Assembly: GCA_022376515.1 (NCBI GenBank)
Contig: WTXI01000005.1
Coordinates: 682,001 to 746,000, forward strand
Direction: 5' to 3'
Origin: Lactifluus volemus
Lineage: Eukaryota; Basidiomycota; Agaricomycetes; Russulales; Russulaceae
DNA length: 64,000 bases
In this document: piece after piece, positions 1 to 10,906 of the stretch
How the letters are laid out: the number at the start of each line of letters is the position of its first letter
Numbering within the stretch: the stretch's first letter is position 1
Made by a program: the position numbers and the translations under genes
Notes under the pieces: generated by a model
Database searches by the model: none
Told to the model about the DNA's origin: nothing
The model's input: only the letters and a program-made list of their open reading frames with translations

Positions 1-334
1 CACTCCCACACCCCCGGCTACATCTACTAGTGGCACGTCACCTGCATCGGGTGCAGACAATGCCTCGTCATCTACCTCTTCTGCCACCCAAGCAGCAGCT
101 TTCCAGATTCCTGGGAAGAAGATCTCTGTGCTCCCTATCGGCCTTGGTATTTTCGCGGGTATTTCAGTGATCGCCCTTATTGTGGTTGGTTTGGTCACCT
201 ACGAACGGACAAAGTATCGCAAGGTATGTTACCTACGACTCTTGCTCGACCGTGGTATTGCTCACTAGTAATAATTATAGATATTCAGGCAGCGAAAACT
301 GGCTGAGCAAGGTGCAGATATGGGCTACAACTAA
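1..334 (+). CDS. C-terminal part of a single-pass membrane protein (5' end outside window)
   Basis: The open frame enters from the left edge (frame starting at base 2). It reads a Ser/Thr/Pro-rich extracellular-type stalk, then a hydrophobic helix (PIGLGIFAGISVIALIVVG) followed by a basic stop-transfer stretch (TYERTKYRK). An intron with a GTATGT donor lies at 224-280 (57 nt, ends TAG). The last exon encodes a short polar tail ending in GADMGYN and a TAA at 332-334. The stalk-helix-tail layout is typical of fungal cell-wall stress-sensor-like or other type I plasma-membrane proteins. With no ectodomain in view I cannot name the family. Confidence 0.6.
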
Positions 335-1279
335 CTAAGCCTGAAAATTGCGCTCGACATCCCAGAATTCGGATAAACAATCTCTTGTTCCTTTCTTCCT
401 CCCCAGGGTGTTGATACCTTGTATCTGTACTCTTGTTGTGACTGTCCTAGACCCTGTTCAGCACAGCGAGATTATTATATTATTGCTACAAAGTGTAGTC
501 GTGGCAGTCGAGCCGTATATGTTTTCGTCACTCGTTTAAAGGTCAGCTATGTCTGTATAGCACTGGTAATGCATTGGGGTCATTTAGTGGTTTTGGACGC
601 TTGATGGACTTGCTCCCCTTAGATACCCCCTGCCCCTGGGTCGCTAGCACCGAGCCAGTCACCAGGGGGTTGTATTTAATTGATTTATGATGTTGTTCAC
701 GGATTAACGGATCCGACTGGGTCAGAACCCGCAATGATTGACAACTGATGAGACGGATATATTCACTATTCACCCACGCGTCTGATCAATCAATTCCACG
801 CCTCATTATTGTTTCCCACATTTTTTACAAAATTCGGATTAAGAATAACCTATTTCAACAGAACGGGGAATACGCGAAAAGGCAATTGACAGGGGACGGG
901 CGGGCAGCATGGCTGCGTGGCGTGGTGCTGTGTGATTCAAAGAAGCCTGGAAATTATGGCATTGAATTTCCTCTTGGAAAGAACGTTAACGGAACGGAAC
1001 CACCCCCACACACCTCAAGTTCCTCCTCAAGTTGCCACGCGGCTGCCTCGCTGCGGGATCGAGTTTGGAAAAAAAAAACGTGAGAGACGCGCGCAGTACA
1101 TGCAGCGAGAGAAGCTCATAAATGGACATTGTCTTGCCCACCTTCTGCAAAGATAAATAGCTGCGGATTCGCTCCCATGTAACGCTCGCGCGCTGTGAGG
1201 AATTCATCATCAACAACAGCGAAAAAGAAAAAAAAAAAGTTCTACTCGAATTTTTTTTTGAAAGGACCATCATCATTCA
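335..1279. other. Intergenic region, no supported gene
   Basis: About 0.95 kb without a codon-biased frame. It contains A- and T-runs just upstream of 1280 (around 1067-1078, 1221-1238 and 1251-1259) that look like the promoter and 5' leader of the next gene. Short ORFs here have no protein character. Confidence 0.5.
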
Positions 1280-2335
1280 ATGTCGCACCGTCGTACTACT
1301 ACTTCTACTACGCATACACACACACCCAGGCAGCGCTCGTACGTCGTGACTATCGATGCAGGCACATTTGCCAACATCGAAATTGTCATCGAAGGTGGTC
1401 GCTACCATCGTAGAGGGGTCTGGCCGCCTCCGTCGATTCCTCGTAGTGAGCACGGACACGGCTACAAATTTGGATACGGTGCGTTCGCGTCCCTCATCTC
1501 ATTGTATGCGCACCGCCTCAAGGTGATTGACGACTCACTCTCTTACTTCCTCCCCCAATCCTCACGGGAAATTCTATACGTATCGGTTTTCGATCACGGA
1601 CAACAACCGACGATAGCTCCGACGTCGCCGGCAAAGCGGACTTCGTTTACGCCGCTGCATTCACAGCAACCGTCCATGTCGGCTGGGAGATCCCCATCCG
1701 CCGATACTCGAAGCAAAGTCGCGTACGAATGGGACCATGTGGCATCGCGACGCCGCATGGCTGAGGAGCGTGCAAGAGAGCAACAACGCCGGCGTGAAGA
1801 GGCGCGTTTGGCCGAAGCGCGTCGGGAAGCCGCCGAAGAGGCTCGGCGACGGCAAGCGCAACAACACCAACAACAACAACAGCAGCAGCAGCAGCAGAAG
1901 CAACGGCGGCAAGCGCTGCGCGAGGAACGGCGGAGACAAGAACGCATACAGCGTGCGCGCGAGATCGCAAACGCGTGGCGCACGTACGAGGGGCGCTGGG
2001 CATTGTTGAGCCAGCGGCAACCTGAGCTCGGGCTGCTCAGTGCGCTTACATTTGAACGGATACCGTGGCCAGTGGCGGACGTACCGCAGGGCCGGACGCT
2101 AGATATGCTGCAGCCTGAAGCGATCCGCGAATTTTTATTATCGCCGGCGCATTCGCCAGACGTGTCGTCGAAAGATAGAATCCGGGCGGCACTTCGGCGG
2201 TGGCACCCTGACAAGTTCACGCGTGTGCTCAATCAGGTGATGGAGAGTGATAGAAATGCGGTAGAGGAGGGGATGGGGGTTGTTGTGCGTTGTTTGAATG
2301 ACATGTTAGAGAAGGACCATCAGGCACGGGACTAG
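1280..2335 (+). CDS. NF-kappa-B inhibitor-like protein 1 (NFKBIL1)-type protein, copy A
   Basis: Single-exon frame of 351 aa. Residues about 150-235 are a highly charged Arg/Glu/Gln-rich helix (AEERAREQQRRREE) containing a polyglutamine run. The conserved C-terminal module follows: a Trp-containing segment with PWPVADVP, an EAIREFLLSPAHS segment, and the diagnostic ALRRWHPDKFTRVL with an HPD tripeptide. It ends with VVVRCLNDMLEKD. This order matches the C-terminal domain of NFKBIL1 proteins, whose animal member is linked to mRNA processing; the fungal role is not established. The first 110 residues are not recognised and may include an intron or a later true start. A paralogue lies 1.4 kb downstream on the other strand. 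Confidence 0.7.
   Translation: MSHRRTTTSTTHTHTPRQRSYVVTIDAGTFANIEIVIEGGRYHRRGVWPPPSIPRSEHGHGYKFGYGAFASLISLYAHRLKVIDDSLSYFLPQSSREILYVSVFDHGQQPTIAPTSPAKRTSFTPLHSQQPSMSAGRSPSADTRSKVAYEWDHVASRRRMAEERAREQQRRREEARLAEARREAAEEARRRQAQQHQQQQQQQQQQKQRRQALREERRRQERIQRAREIANAWRTYEGRWALLSQRQPELGLLSALTFERIPWPVADVPQGRTLDMLQPEAIREFLLSPAHSPDVSSKDRIRAALRRWHPDKFTRVLNQVMESDRNAVEEGMGVVVRCLNDMLEKDHQARD
1858..1905 (+). repeat. CAA/CAG trinucleotide repeat encoding polyglutamine
   Basis: A CAA/CAG tract inside the charged helix of the NFKBIL1-like copy A gives about a dozen near-consecutive glutamines, interrupted once by histidine. It is an in-frame coding microsatellite and absent from the paralogue at 3702-4561. 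Confidence 0.8.
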
Positions 2336-2663
2336 ACGATGCTGGGCATTGCGTCCCTGTACTACTATGCGCACGGTTTTAATTAAGCCCCATATTCATA
2401 CTAAATGCTTGTGTACTGTAGTTGATATTGCAAAGGTTTCAACTTTTTGCAAATCAATTGACAATCTGGCCAAATGGGTTCAAAAACGTTCCAAATTTGC
2501 GCTTGATGAACGTTTGAGACTTGTAGGTGATTGTGCTGAGACACATGTCATTGGATGCGAAGTGAAGTGTGACGGTGTTATAGTGTAGGTACTCTAATTT
2601 TGAAGGATGGAGTGAGTGGTGAGAATAAAGATACCAGTAGTGTCCCGAAAGGCGATGGATGGG

Positions 2664-3434
2664 TTAGGCAGGTACGTGGGCTGGCGAATGTTCTGCAGAG
2701 GATCTGGCAGTAGAAGCAGAAACTTCATCTCCACCAGCGGATGACGGTGCAGGTAGCTCGTCATCGTCGTCGTCGTCGTTCATAATTTCTGTTTGAAAAA
2801 GTGGTAACAAAGAAGGCAAGCTGACGAAAAGTAGAGTACTTACCCTCTCCGTAGACATCCGGGTTCTCTCTGAAGCAGTCTTGCATCGCTTTGAACTTTT
2901 CCACGCAATCAATTCCCTTGGGCTCTTGCTCTGAAAACACGAAACAAGAAAAGGCCTCGCGGAACTGCATACCGCAGGGCCATAAGCCATCCCTCCAAGA
3001 CAAGGACAATCCCAGTTGATTTTGCCAGTTACGGGGTCAAAGGCACCTTGAGAAGACGCCTCTTCCTCCGAAGGCATCCCGTCTTTCTCCCTGTATGAGC
3101 TGTTTGCGCGTCGGACGTGTCTGAATGCGGCGCTGAAAGACTTTCCGGGGACTGAGTGGGCGAGACGCGCGTCGTATGCTTTGACACAGCTGAGAGCGGT
3201 TCAGTCCGAAAAGGATTTATGAGGATAGGAAGAAATCAAGCATACATGCGCTGTCCGAGTCAAGGACGATCCCTCTGCTTTCCAAACTTAACCGCCATCC
3301 TAGGTAAGAGGCGGCAATGACAGAAGCACCAACTGCCACGGCCACCCTATGTCGTGAGAGCCCTGGCACAGAGTTGACTGTACAGTAGTATGCATCCCAC
3401 GACGCAGGGTTATCCTTGCGATACCTCTCAACAT
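2664..3434 (-). CDS. MIA40: Mitochondrial intermembrane-space import and assembly protein MIA40 (CHCHD4 family)
   Basis: Oxidoreductase receptor that traps twin-cysteine proteins in the mitochondrial intermembrane space and works with Erv1. Four exons: 3434-3425 (MLR), 3377-3246, about 3178-2844 and 2788-2664, with GT-AG introns; the acceptor of exon 3 (AAAG) is the least certain. The N terminus is basic and followed by a membrane anchor ([17 protein letters not shown]), as in fungal MIA40. The catalytic CPC is seen in [15 protein letters not shown]. The twin CX9C follows, in [19 protein letters not shown] and FKAMQDC. The tail is acidic (run of Asp). Between MAYGP and CGMQFREAF the frame changes: one extra C in the run at 2977-2979 is needed to restore the invariant Gly-Pro-Cys-Gly. 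The gene is essential in yeast, so a sequence error is likelier than a null allele. Confidence 0.92.
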
Positions 3435-3701
3435 TTGTGGATCGTGAGCAGGGCAATTGAGCTACGATTACAGCGCTGGTATGAGTAAGAATAAATTACA
3501 TAATCGTCCCACGCAACAAATAATATCAAACCGCATCCGCGCCCGCAACCTTGTACTCGTGCCCCCGGTCGATCATTAATAGCGTTGTTCTGTAAAGTGT
3601 CTCTATCCGCTGCCAGTTTTGCCGAACAGAGATCAGTTCGACATTCAACTTCGATCTTTCCAAAGAGACCACTCACCCCCGCGCGTTTCAACCATGAGCA
3701 A

Positions 3702-4561
3702 TCAGTTCTCTCGTGCCAGCAGGTCGTTCAGGCACCTGGCCACTATTCCAGCCCCCCTCTCCACAGCACGTTTGTCCTTTTCATCAACTCTCTTGAGTAT
3801 TCGCCCAAATCTATCCGGATGCCACCGTCGTAAGGCGCCTTTGATCGCCTCTTTCCGCGATACCCCTCTCGAATGAGCGGGTGATAAGATAAACTTTGCG
3901 ATGGCGGCCGGTGTAATCTCCCCAACGTCCCTGGGTGGTGAAGTCGTAGGCCAGGGTATGGACTTGAATTTCAGGGGACTGCCGTCGCTCTGGATGGCAG
4001 CCCATCGCCGTTCGTACGTCTCCCTCGCCTCCTCTTCACGCCGTCTTTCCAGCTGCTTCTCTCTCTCTGCCCTTGCCCTCTGCTCCTCAGCCCACTCATG
4101 CTCCTGTCGCTTGCGCCTCTCCTCCCGATTATCCTCTCCCGCCACCGAGCCTCCATCCTATCGAACTCTTGTTGCAATTGAATACGCTCTGCGTTCCGCT
4201 GCAGAGTACGAAAGCGTTTCTTCAACCATGCCGTCTCTTCGTCGACTTCCTGGCCTGCCGGTTCGACGTTTCGCCGCGGCTTCTCCGTAGGGTTAGGGCG
4301 TCGGCGTCGTGTGCCGTCATTGGACAACAAGCCAAAGTGGGCTTGCTGCTCGAATGCCCATTGACGTGTTTCAGATGTTTCCTTGGATAACGCCGCGAGC
4401 TCTTGTTCCACGTTCCACGTGTATATCGACGCCGCGTGCTTCCGGGCATCACCGCCGTTCGGAGCAGCAGGTGCCCCGGCAGCGCGATGATAATGTCCGC
4501 GATTGTGCGGATTGTCGTAGAAATGCGAGGAAATAGCGAAGATCGTACTGCTCCTTTCCAT
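3702..4561 (-). CDS. NFKBIL1-type protein, copy B (one frame break)
   Basis: Two overlapping minus-strand frames form one protein. 4561 to about 4140 gives MERSSTIFAI... followed by a charged helix (KKRFRTLQRNAERIQLQQ). From about 4140 to 3702 the frame gives REEEARETYERRW, FKSIPWPTTSPP, AIAKFILSPAHSRGVS, ALRRWHPDRFGRIL and IVARCLNDLLAREN. The last part aligns block by block with copy A at 1280-2335, including the HPD tripeptide. Joining the frames needs one extra G in the GGG at 4138-4140 (read on the minus strand). The start at 4561 overlaps the stop of a 65-codon upstream frame (TAATG). The molecular role is unknown in fungi. Confidence 0.7.
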
Positions 4562-6806
4562 TACGAACTCGAAAATTTGAGGAGTGGGTAGTTCAAGATG
4601 CGAGGGTTCGGCAACGGTGTGGTTTTAATGCAGCCGCAAGGCTGCAGCGTGCCCTCAATCAACACCTCGTCGTCGACGCTGGTGGCTTGGCGCTGGCAGA
4701 CGCATGTACAAGCCCTAAGGATACTCTCTTGCTCGGAAGTGATCGAAAGTCCTGTCATCCCGGATCAGGTTGGCTACGAGCCAATGCTCGACTAACTAAG
4801 GACCTGCTAGGTCAACCGAAGGTACATTAGAAGTTTATTTTCCCGTCTTGTCCATTGATCGGTGGCGAATAGGGCACAACGTGCTTTCAGCATTGTATGC
4901 TATTTGGCTGTCCATTAAACGATCAACCACTCTTCCTGCTCGATTTGCCTAATAAAGTTTACCGGAAGCTTGCATGGAGGAGCAACGAGGACTGACATAG
5001 TGCCTAGTCCCAAGCTAGCTATTTCTTCCGCACATGGGACCCAGTAGTTGTTCAAACCCTTGTGGATATTCTTATCGCCTCTTACTCGCACGCCGCAAGC
5101 ACTATGGCCTTCTCGTAATCGTAAGCCCTTGTTCAATTAATCCTAGACGAGGTCGAGATAAATTTGTTTTTTGATGTCGCAGCGCGCAGCTGGAAGGGAC
5201 GATTTGCCATCCACATTCCCGAAATGAGTTAATCTCGCGAGGAAGCGGGTGCCAATGCCGTCATCCTCCCCACGTTTCCCAGCCACGCGCTACGCCCTCG
5301 GTTTCCCGCGCCGGCGGTGAGAGATTCGTGATTTTTGCCATTTTAATGTTGTTCTCATTCAGAGCCCATCTACCGCGGAGAAATGCGACATGAACCTATT
5401 CAGCCGCACTATCTCACTTCTCCGGGTTTCACGGGACGTTTGAGCGCACGATGGACTCTCGGAATATTGATAAGCTCATTCGTAACTATTTCGGCGTCAC
5501 CCCTCGATATTTTTTCACTTCGCCTTACCCCAAAGAACCCAACTTGTCGCAAAAATGTTGTGGAAGGAGCTCAGCTGCTCCGGACAGAAGCGCGTACTTC
5601 TTGGTTCCGCTCCGCGGTAGTTGCGCCGCCGCGCTGATAGCCGAGGGCTCCTAGACTTGCTTGGATTATTCAAGATAGAAATGATATGCTCTAGATAGGG
5701 TTCCGCAGTATATCATAAAGGTAAATTTCCTGATGGACTTAGAACACATGGGCGAGCGCCGAATCACACAGTATTTTTGCGGCCCTGCCATTCCCTTGTT
5801 TGACAACCTTGCTTAACATAGAATCGTGGGGGGCCGGTGACAGCATTGTTGGGAGTGCGGTTCCGACTCTAGTATAACGCTTTACTTCCGGCGTAACTGA
5901 AAAATTTCCATTGAATTTTTTTTGGTTGTGTTGCCTTCTAATGGGGGAGTGCCAAGAAGTATACCAGTACGTGGTCACGAATCGACTTGAACACGTAAGA
6001 TGTCAATTTTCCCCACACATAGCATTCTCACCTGACGTTCCTTCTGCCGCGCCGCGTAAGTCTATGCGACTTTCCAGGACCGGCATTGAAGACTCTGCCG
6101 ACTCGGAGCAGCTGACGTGCCCCGCGCTAAGTCTGAGGACAATGTGACCCATGATAATGGACGCCTGGATCTTCCATGAATCGATGACAGACCCCGCCAT
6201 GACCGTTTATGTCGTCAGCCTTCCATTGACGGGAAAGTCTCCTGTGATTCATGACGCTTTGCTGACACCCCTGCACTGGCATACACGAATTTGCGTGAAG
6301 AATGTCACATCGCTTGCGAGAGAAGAGGATGGATTTCCACTGGCCGTAGGTCATGTTGTGATCAAATCGATCAAGGGACAAATATAGTGCCGCAAAAAGT
6401 ATGTGAAGCTTAGGCAGTCTGCTCGGTACTAACGCCAATGGTTAGCGGTCTAAGTTACTAGACCCGCATTGGGTAGCGATGCCACCAAGCGGCAATACCG
6501 CGGCAGGACTTTCAGGCTATGCTCCAAAAAGTATTGTAATTGACAGTCAGGTTTCTTAATTCTCTGCCAGTTGTGGAACGGTCGAGTCGGCGTGTGCCAG
6601 TACCAAGGATTGATAGATACACCGTATCAAGTTGTCCAAATCCTGGTTACAGCGTGAGAGAGAGAGAGATGGCTATTTGAGGAGCGCTCGCCACTCGTCG
6701 TCTTCGCAGTCAACAAGACGACGTGATGCAAACCCTACAAGTTTCACCTTTATCTACTACAAGAATTTCATACTGTGCTAGCTGACGAGTTATCAAGGCT
6801 TAAGTT
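4562..6806. other. Gene-poor region, including one possible short upstream frame
   Basis: No gene I can support across 2.2 kb. The minus-strand frame 4758-4561 (65 codons, rich in C- and G-ending codons around TSVDDEVLIEGTLQPCGC) ends exactly at the copy B start codon and could be an upstream exon or uORF. Short frames at 5383-5654 and 5911-6438 show no family resemblance. A small GA repeat sits near 6657-6669. Confidence 0.35.
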
Positions 6807-8267
6807 TCATGGCGAGGAGTACAACTTTTCCAGGAGGCTAACCACATCCCCGTGAATTTCATTCTTTCCCCCCAACGCACGCTCGGCGATGGCAGAGATA
6901 TCTTCACGTGGCACTTGGTACTGATCCAGGCTTGATTTCAGGCCTAGATTACTCACGAGGCTACCAGAGCTTCATAATTATCGAAGGGGTAAAAAAAGGA
7001 AACCCACCCTTCAATGAGCTCACTCAATCTGACCACATCGTCATTGAGCGACCCCGTGGATGGCTGGTGAAGTTGATGCAAGACACCCGCAAGCCACTGT
7101 TTGTCTTCTTCAGAGGCGACTTTAGCTTCCAGCCTAACGACCGGGGCTAGTGTTAAGCACTGAAAGGGGAATGAACATCGAGGCGTTGGTTTCCGGTACT
7201 AAGCACGTCTTACCGATGTGATCCCATGTGGTATACCATAGGTTGCGCCAAGTTTGTGTCCAAGACTGTGCGACAACCCAATGGCGCTGGAGTGGGGGGT
7301 TGAGCATACGAACATAACGATTAATTTCAATCACATCACCTGTACTTCTCAAGTCTCACTGGCCAGAGACTCATCCATGCTGCGACTTGGAGCTTCTGGC
7401 GTGCGTGAATATCATTCGGGTCATCCTTAGACTTTGGTAGGTATTTGAATAGATCTACGATGGCCCCGTAGCACAGAAATTTCAGTGGCGGCACTATGAA
7501 CGGACGATACAAAGTCTCGATGGCATGGTCAAGAGCACGAATTCCAGTTGATAGCCTATTAGTTATTAAGTGTCATGATCTTCCGTGCACGCGAGGCATA
7601 GCCTACCAGAGCCTCGCAGGGGTGGCAAGAGAGAGTTCCGCATCGAGGATGACGCCTGACGGAGCAAGATAAGGGGAGCCTACTGCTGTCTTTTGACCGG
7701 CATCATTAGTATACCCTGCGCCAAACTTTCCCGAGATCAAGCCATTGCGTAGAGTCATTGACGAGAACTGCATACCGAATACTCCGCGGCGCTGAGGGTG
7801 GTAGGTATAGCAATCTGGCGAAAGAACTCTCCGCCAAGCTCCTCGTGCAGGAAGAAGATGATGGCTTTCGAGGCGTCGATGGGTGAACCCCCACCGACTG
7901 AAACAATAATATCTGCTCCTGACGTTTTGAACGCCTCGACACCGGCGCGGATTCCAGCGATGGGAGAGTGCTGTCCGATGTCGTGGAACGTACCCGCATA
8001 GCGGTTCTGCTCACGCAAGATACCCTCTACTCTTTTCACGACATCCGTCTAGTACTGGACGTGAGAAAAGGCCGGAATAGGAAAAATCAGGCGTACCTTT
8101 GTGTAGAGGCTATTTCCTGTGACAATGAGTGCCTTGGAGGCTCCGAGTGTGTTCAACAATGTGGGAAGGGCTGTAGCAACTCTTCCAGGACCATAGTACA
8201 CCCCTTGGAGTGTGTCAGTCCAAGCATAGAATCCATTTAACTCTGTAGAGGAGTTCTGTCCCGACAT
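6807..8267 (-). CDS. Iron-type alcohol dehydrogenase family protein, probable maleylacetate reductase
   Basis: Spliced minus-strand gene with about seven exons, all GT-AG and intact. Reading from 8267: FYAWTDTLQGVYYGPG, then GASKALIVTGNSLYTK; exon 2 has the nucleotide-binding DIIVSVGGGSPIDASKA and AIPTTLSAAEYS; exon 3 has FGAGYTNDAGQKT and VILDAELSLATPARLW. It continues with STGIRALDHAIETLY, the metal-site region GLSHSLGHKLGATYGIPHG, TLAPVVRLEAK, and the C-terminal LKSSLDQYQVPREDI with IAERAL. The PTTLSAAEYS and LDAELSLATP segments are those of maleylacetate reductases, which convert maleylacetate to 3-oxoadipate in hydroxyquinol/resorcinol breakdown. No hydroxyquinol dioxygenase or monooxygenase gene is recognisable next to it. 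The stop is at 6807-6809. Confidence 0.85.
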
Positions 8268-10906
8268 GACTGACTCCCTTGTTGGTGTGTATTAAAGACC
8301 ATTGGCATGGCTCAACGTGGTTTATAAGATCCTCCCGAATGCCGAATGACATCAGCTTATGAATGAAGCCCGGTAAAGTTTACTAATCACCATGATGCAA
8401 AGAGAACGCTGGCGCTGAGCTCGGTATGCAGATCTTTGCTGGCAGTTTTCTGTCGATTCAAGGCTTGGAGGATACAAGCACCAGCACAACCGGTGGGCGC
8501 CAGTGGGCTGCCGCTAGTAGAACAATTGCGATAATGGTGAAGGGTATTATCGATCGATTCGTTAGGTAATAACCGTCGACTAATGCAAGTTGCTCGGAGA
8601 TTCACTATCGCTGATGGTAAGTGATGACACTCCCAAGGCTCACTCATAAGTCAGGCACAGCCTAGGCATCGTTCCCCCATCGACCGCGTAGTGAGTAACT
8701 TGTGCGGGTGACCAAATCACACAGGAGTGCCAGCATTCGTCCCAATGTCGGTGACGGATTAGCGAGGGAGGCGATTGGTGCGAGGACCGAGTCCGGACTC
8801 TTAAGGCGGTGCCATCACAATCAACCGGGCCTAAGTTATAAAAGGTACAAATCGCCGCCATCGAGTAACCATAAGGAGTTACAAGCTACTGCGGTCTGTA
8901 AAGAGCTCTTCTCGTCATCTGACAATCCCAAACCAATTGTGCCTTGTATGTCCTTAACCGTGACTGGCAAGGCAAGTTCTGGCCCTCCATCCAGTACGCC
9001 GAACCTCGCACGTTTACCGAAGCTCATTCCTTCGGGCTAACTGGATTGGAAAGTGGGAGACGGACTCCCGAAACTCTCATTGGGACAAGGATAGGATAGG
9101 AGCCAAGGATGAGATCGATGAGACGTCACACGCCGGACTTTGTTACCATTATCTTCGACCCGTGGCCCGTGTTTGTATGGGTTGTTTGACTGAGAGGCTG
9201 CGTCAATCAGTGATGCAACACTGCACCGTACTTCCGCGGCCAATTAACGCTATCTGAAAACAAACCAAATCTTGCGCCATTCAGGCATGGTCTATGTAAG
9301 GAAATGATTAAACAATTATGACAATTGATGTACTTCGCCCGTTTTTTCAAGTGGCACGTTATGAAAAGGTAACGCCCTCATTTGACCCTCGAAACTTCAG
9401 CCGACAGACAGGTAGCCTACAACCCCCCAATAATCACAGATGTATCCCAAGAACATGCGAGACAATTGCATTCGTGGTGAAATTGATCAGCGAGCCATTT
9501 GTTGAGGCTCGTGCGCATTGTAACAAGTGGGGAGTTTCTGGGCCCACCTAGGAACCCAGTGTGAGTGGTCGAAGTAATTTTACGTTATAACTTGGCTCAA
9601 TGATTGATATCACTTAGACGACGGTCAACTGGCGTGAGTAAAGGAAAGTGCCGTGAGCCTGGGATGTGAGGTATGTACACCACCGGCTTTGGCCTAGCCA
9701 TCTGTGCGTTTGGGGGGCATTGTTTTTTCACATTTATTAGGTATTCCAATCACAGGGCGGTCTTCCCTGACGGCGGAACGGTACCTTTCGCCACTCACTT
9801 TCTCGGTCGTGAAATACGTGCGCAACCGCCATGTCTGTCCGCGACCAGATGGACCACAAACAAACCTGGTGAAGCTACGACCGATATCTAGGAAGATAAA
9901 TGGCTAGACGTCTGTGCGAGACATTTATGCGGGGCTTGGTGAGGGCTTTGATCTAAATGACAAGAATGGAATGATGTCAAGCAAGTTCTCAAAGCGAAGC
10001 TTGGGTCAGAAGCATAATGTGACAGGACGGGAATATTGGGTTCGGTTATCAGATGTTCCATGATAGCATCGCAGCTTTGGAAGTGCCAGATATATATTTT
10101 GACATCATACGGGGAAAAGAACGCCTTGTATGGTGAAACGCCACTGGCGTAGTGAAAAGACGAAGCAAGGACGTGGGAGCTAGCGCTCAACCCAAGTAAA
10201 GGCCCCCTGGCACATGTCAACAGGGTCACATAGATAGAACCGGAGATGAAGGTTTCGAGTGTTCGGCGGTGTTCCCAGTAAGTCCATTCTCAGTTGTCAG
10301 AGAATATAGCAGGGAAAATGGGCATAGCGTGGCACAAAACCTGATCGGGGGTGGGGGCCGTTTGTATTATCATGACTCAGAGATCAATCAGAAGCGTATG
10401 TGAACTCAAAATCAGTCGCGGAGGGGGTGTGGTAGTTATTAGCGCGCGGCGGGCCACGTTAGAGAATGAAGGGCTACGCCTTAAGGATAGTCCATGCCGA
10501 GAGGGATCGTAAATGTGTGGGGTATCATGAACTAAACGTGAAGCAGTGCAATGTGTAAGAGCCGCGTGTAAGAGTGCAGGCAGGAAAACTTGTCAATATA
10601 TAATTTCCATTTATTCCGTTCCCGCCACGTGCTATACAGTTCCACTACCCGTCGCGCATACACCCACCCATTCCTATTCCCACTCGATTCTATACCCTCG
10701 TTACCAGTGAGTCAAGTCTCGTCTTACAATCTCATTTCGTTCATCAGGTCACTCTAGCTCTCATTTGACAATCTCAATTTTTGCAGCAATTTTTTCGTTT
10801 GGCCGTGTTCACTTGCCAAATCAATTTGTGCCGGTAGCCGGTCCCTTTCATATAGGACAAACAAGGGTAGCACCCATACGACTCAACTGCCTCCTCGAAA
10901 TCCTCC
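8268..10906. other. Gene-poor region with possible decayed fragments; promoter of the Sec7 gene at its right end
   Basis: 2.6 kb without a complete gene model. Two minus-strand stretches have some protein character: about 9027-8836 (ELALPVTVKDIQG followed by GLGLSDDEKSSLQTAV, weakly like the C terminus of lactate/malate dehydrogenases) and about 9905-9740 (FTRFVCGPSGRGQTWRLRTYF). Neither can be extended into a gene. At 10595-10606 a TATAATT-like element lies about 300 bp before the start of the next gene. Confidence 0.3.

Noticed and set aside
1594..2232. Long minus-strand ORFs opposite the NFKBIL1-like copy A
   Set aside because: Antisense shadows of a GC-rich coding exon: Cys/Arg/Ser-biased translations (poly-Cys opposite polyGln).
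8836..9027. Lactate/malate dehydrogenase gene on the minus strand
   Set aside because: Only about 45 residues look similar (ALPVTVKD, LSDDEKSSLQ). No nucleotide-binding region can be found upstream, so it is reported only as a possible fragment.
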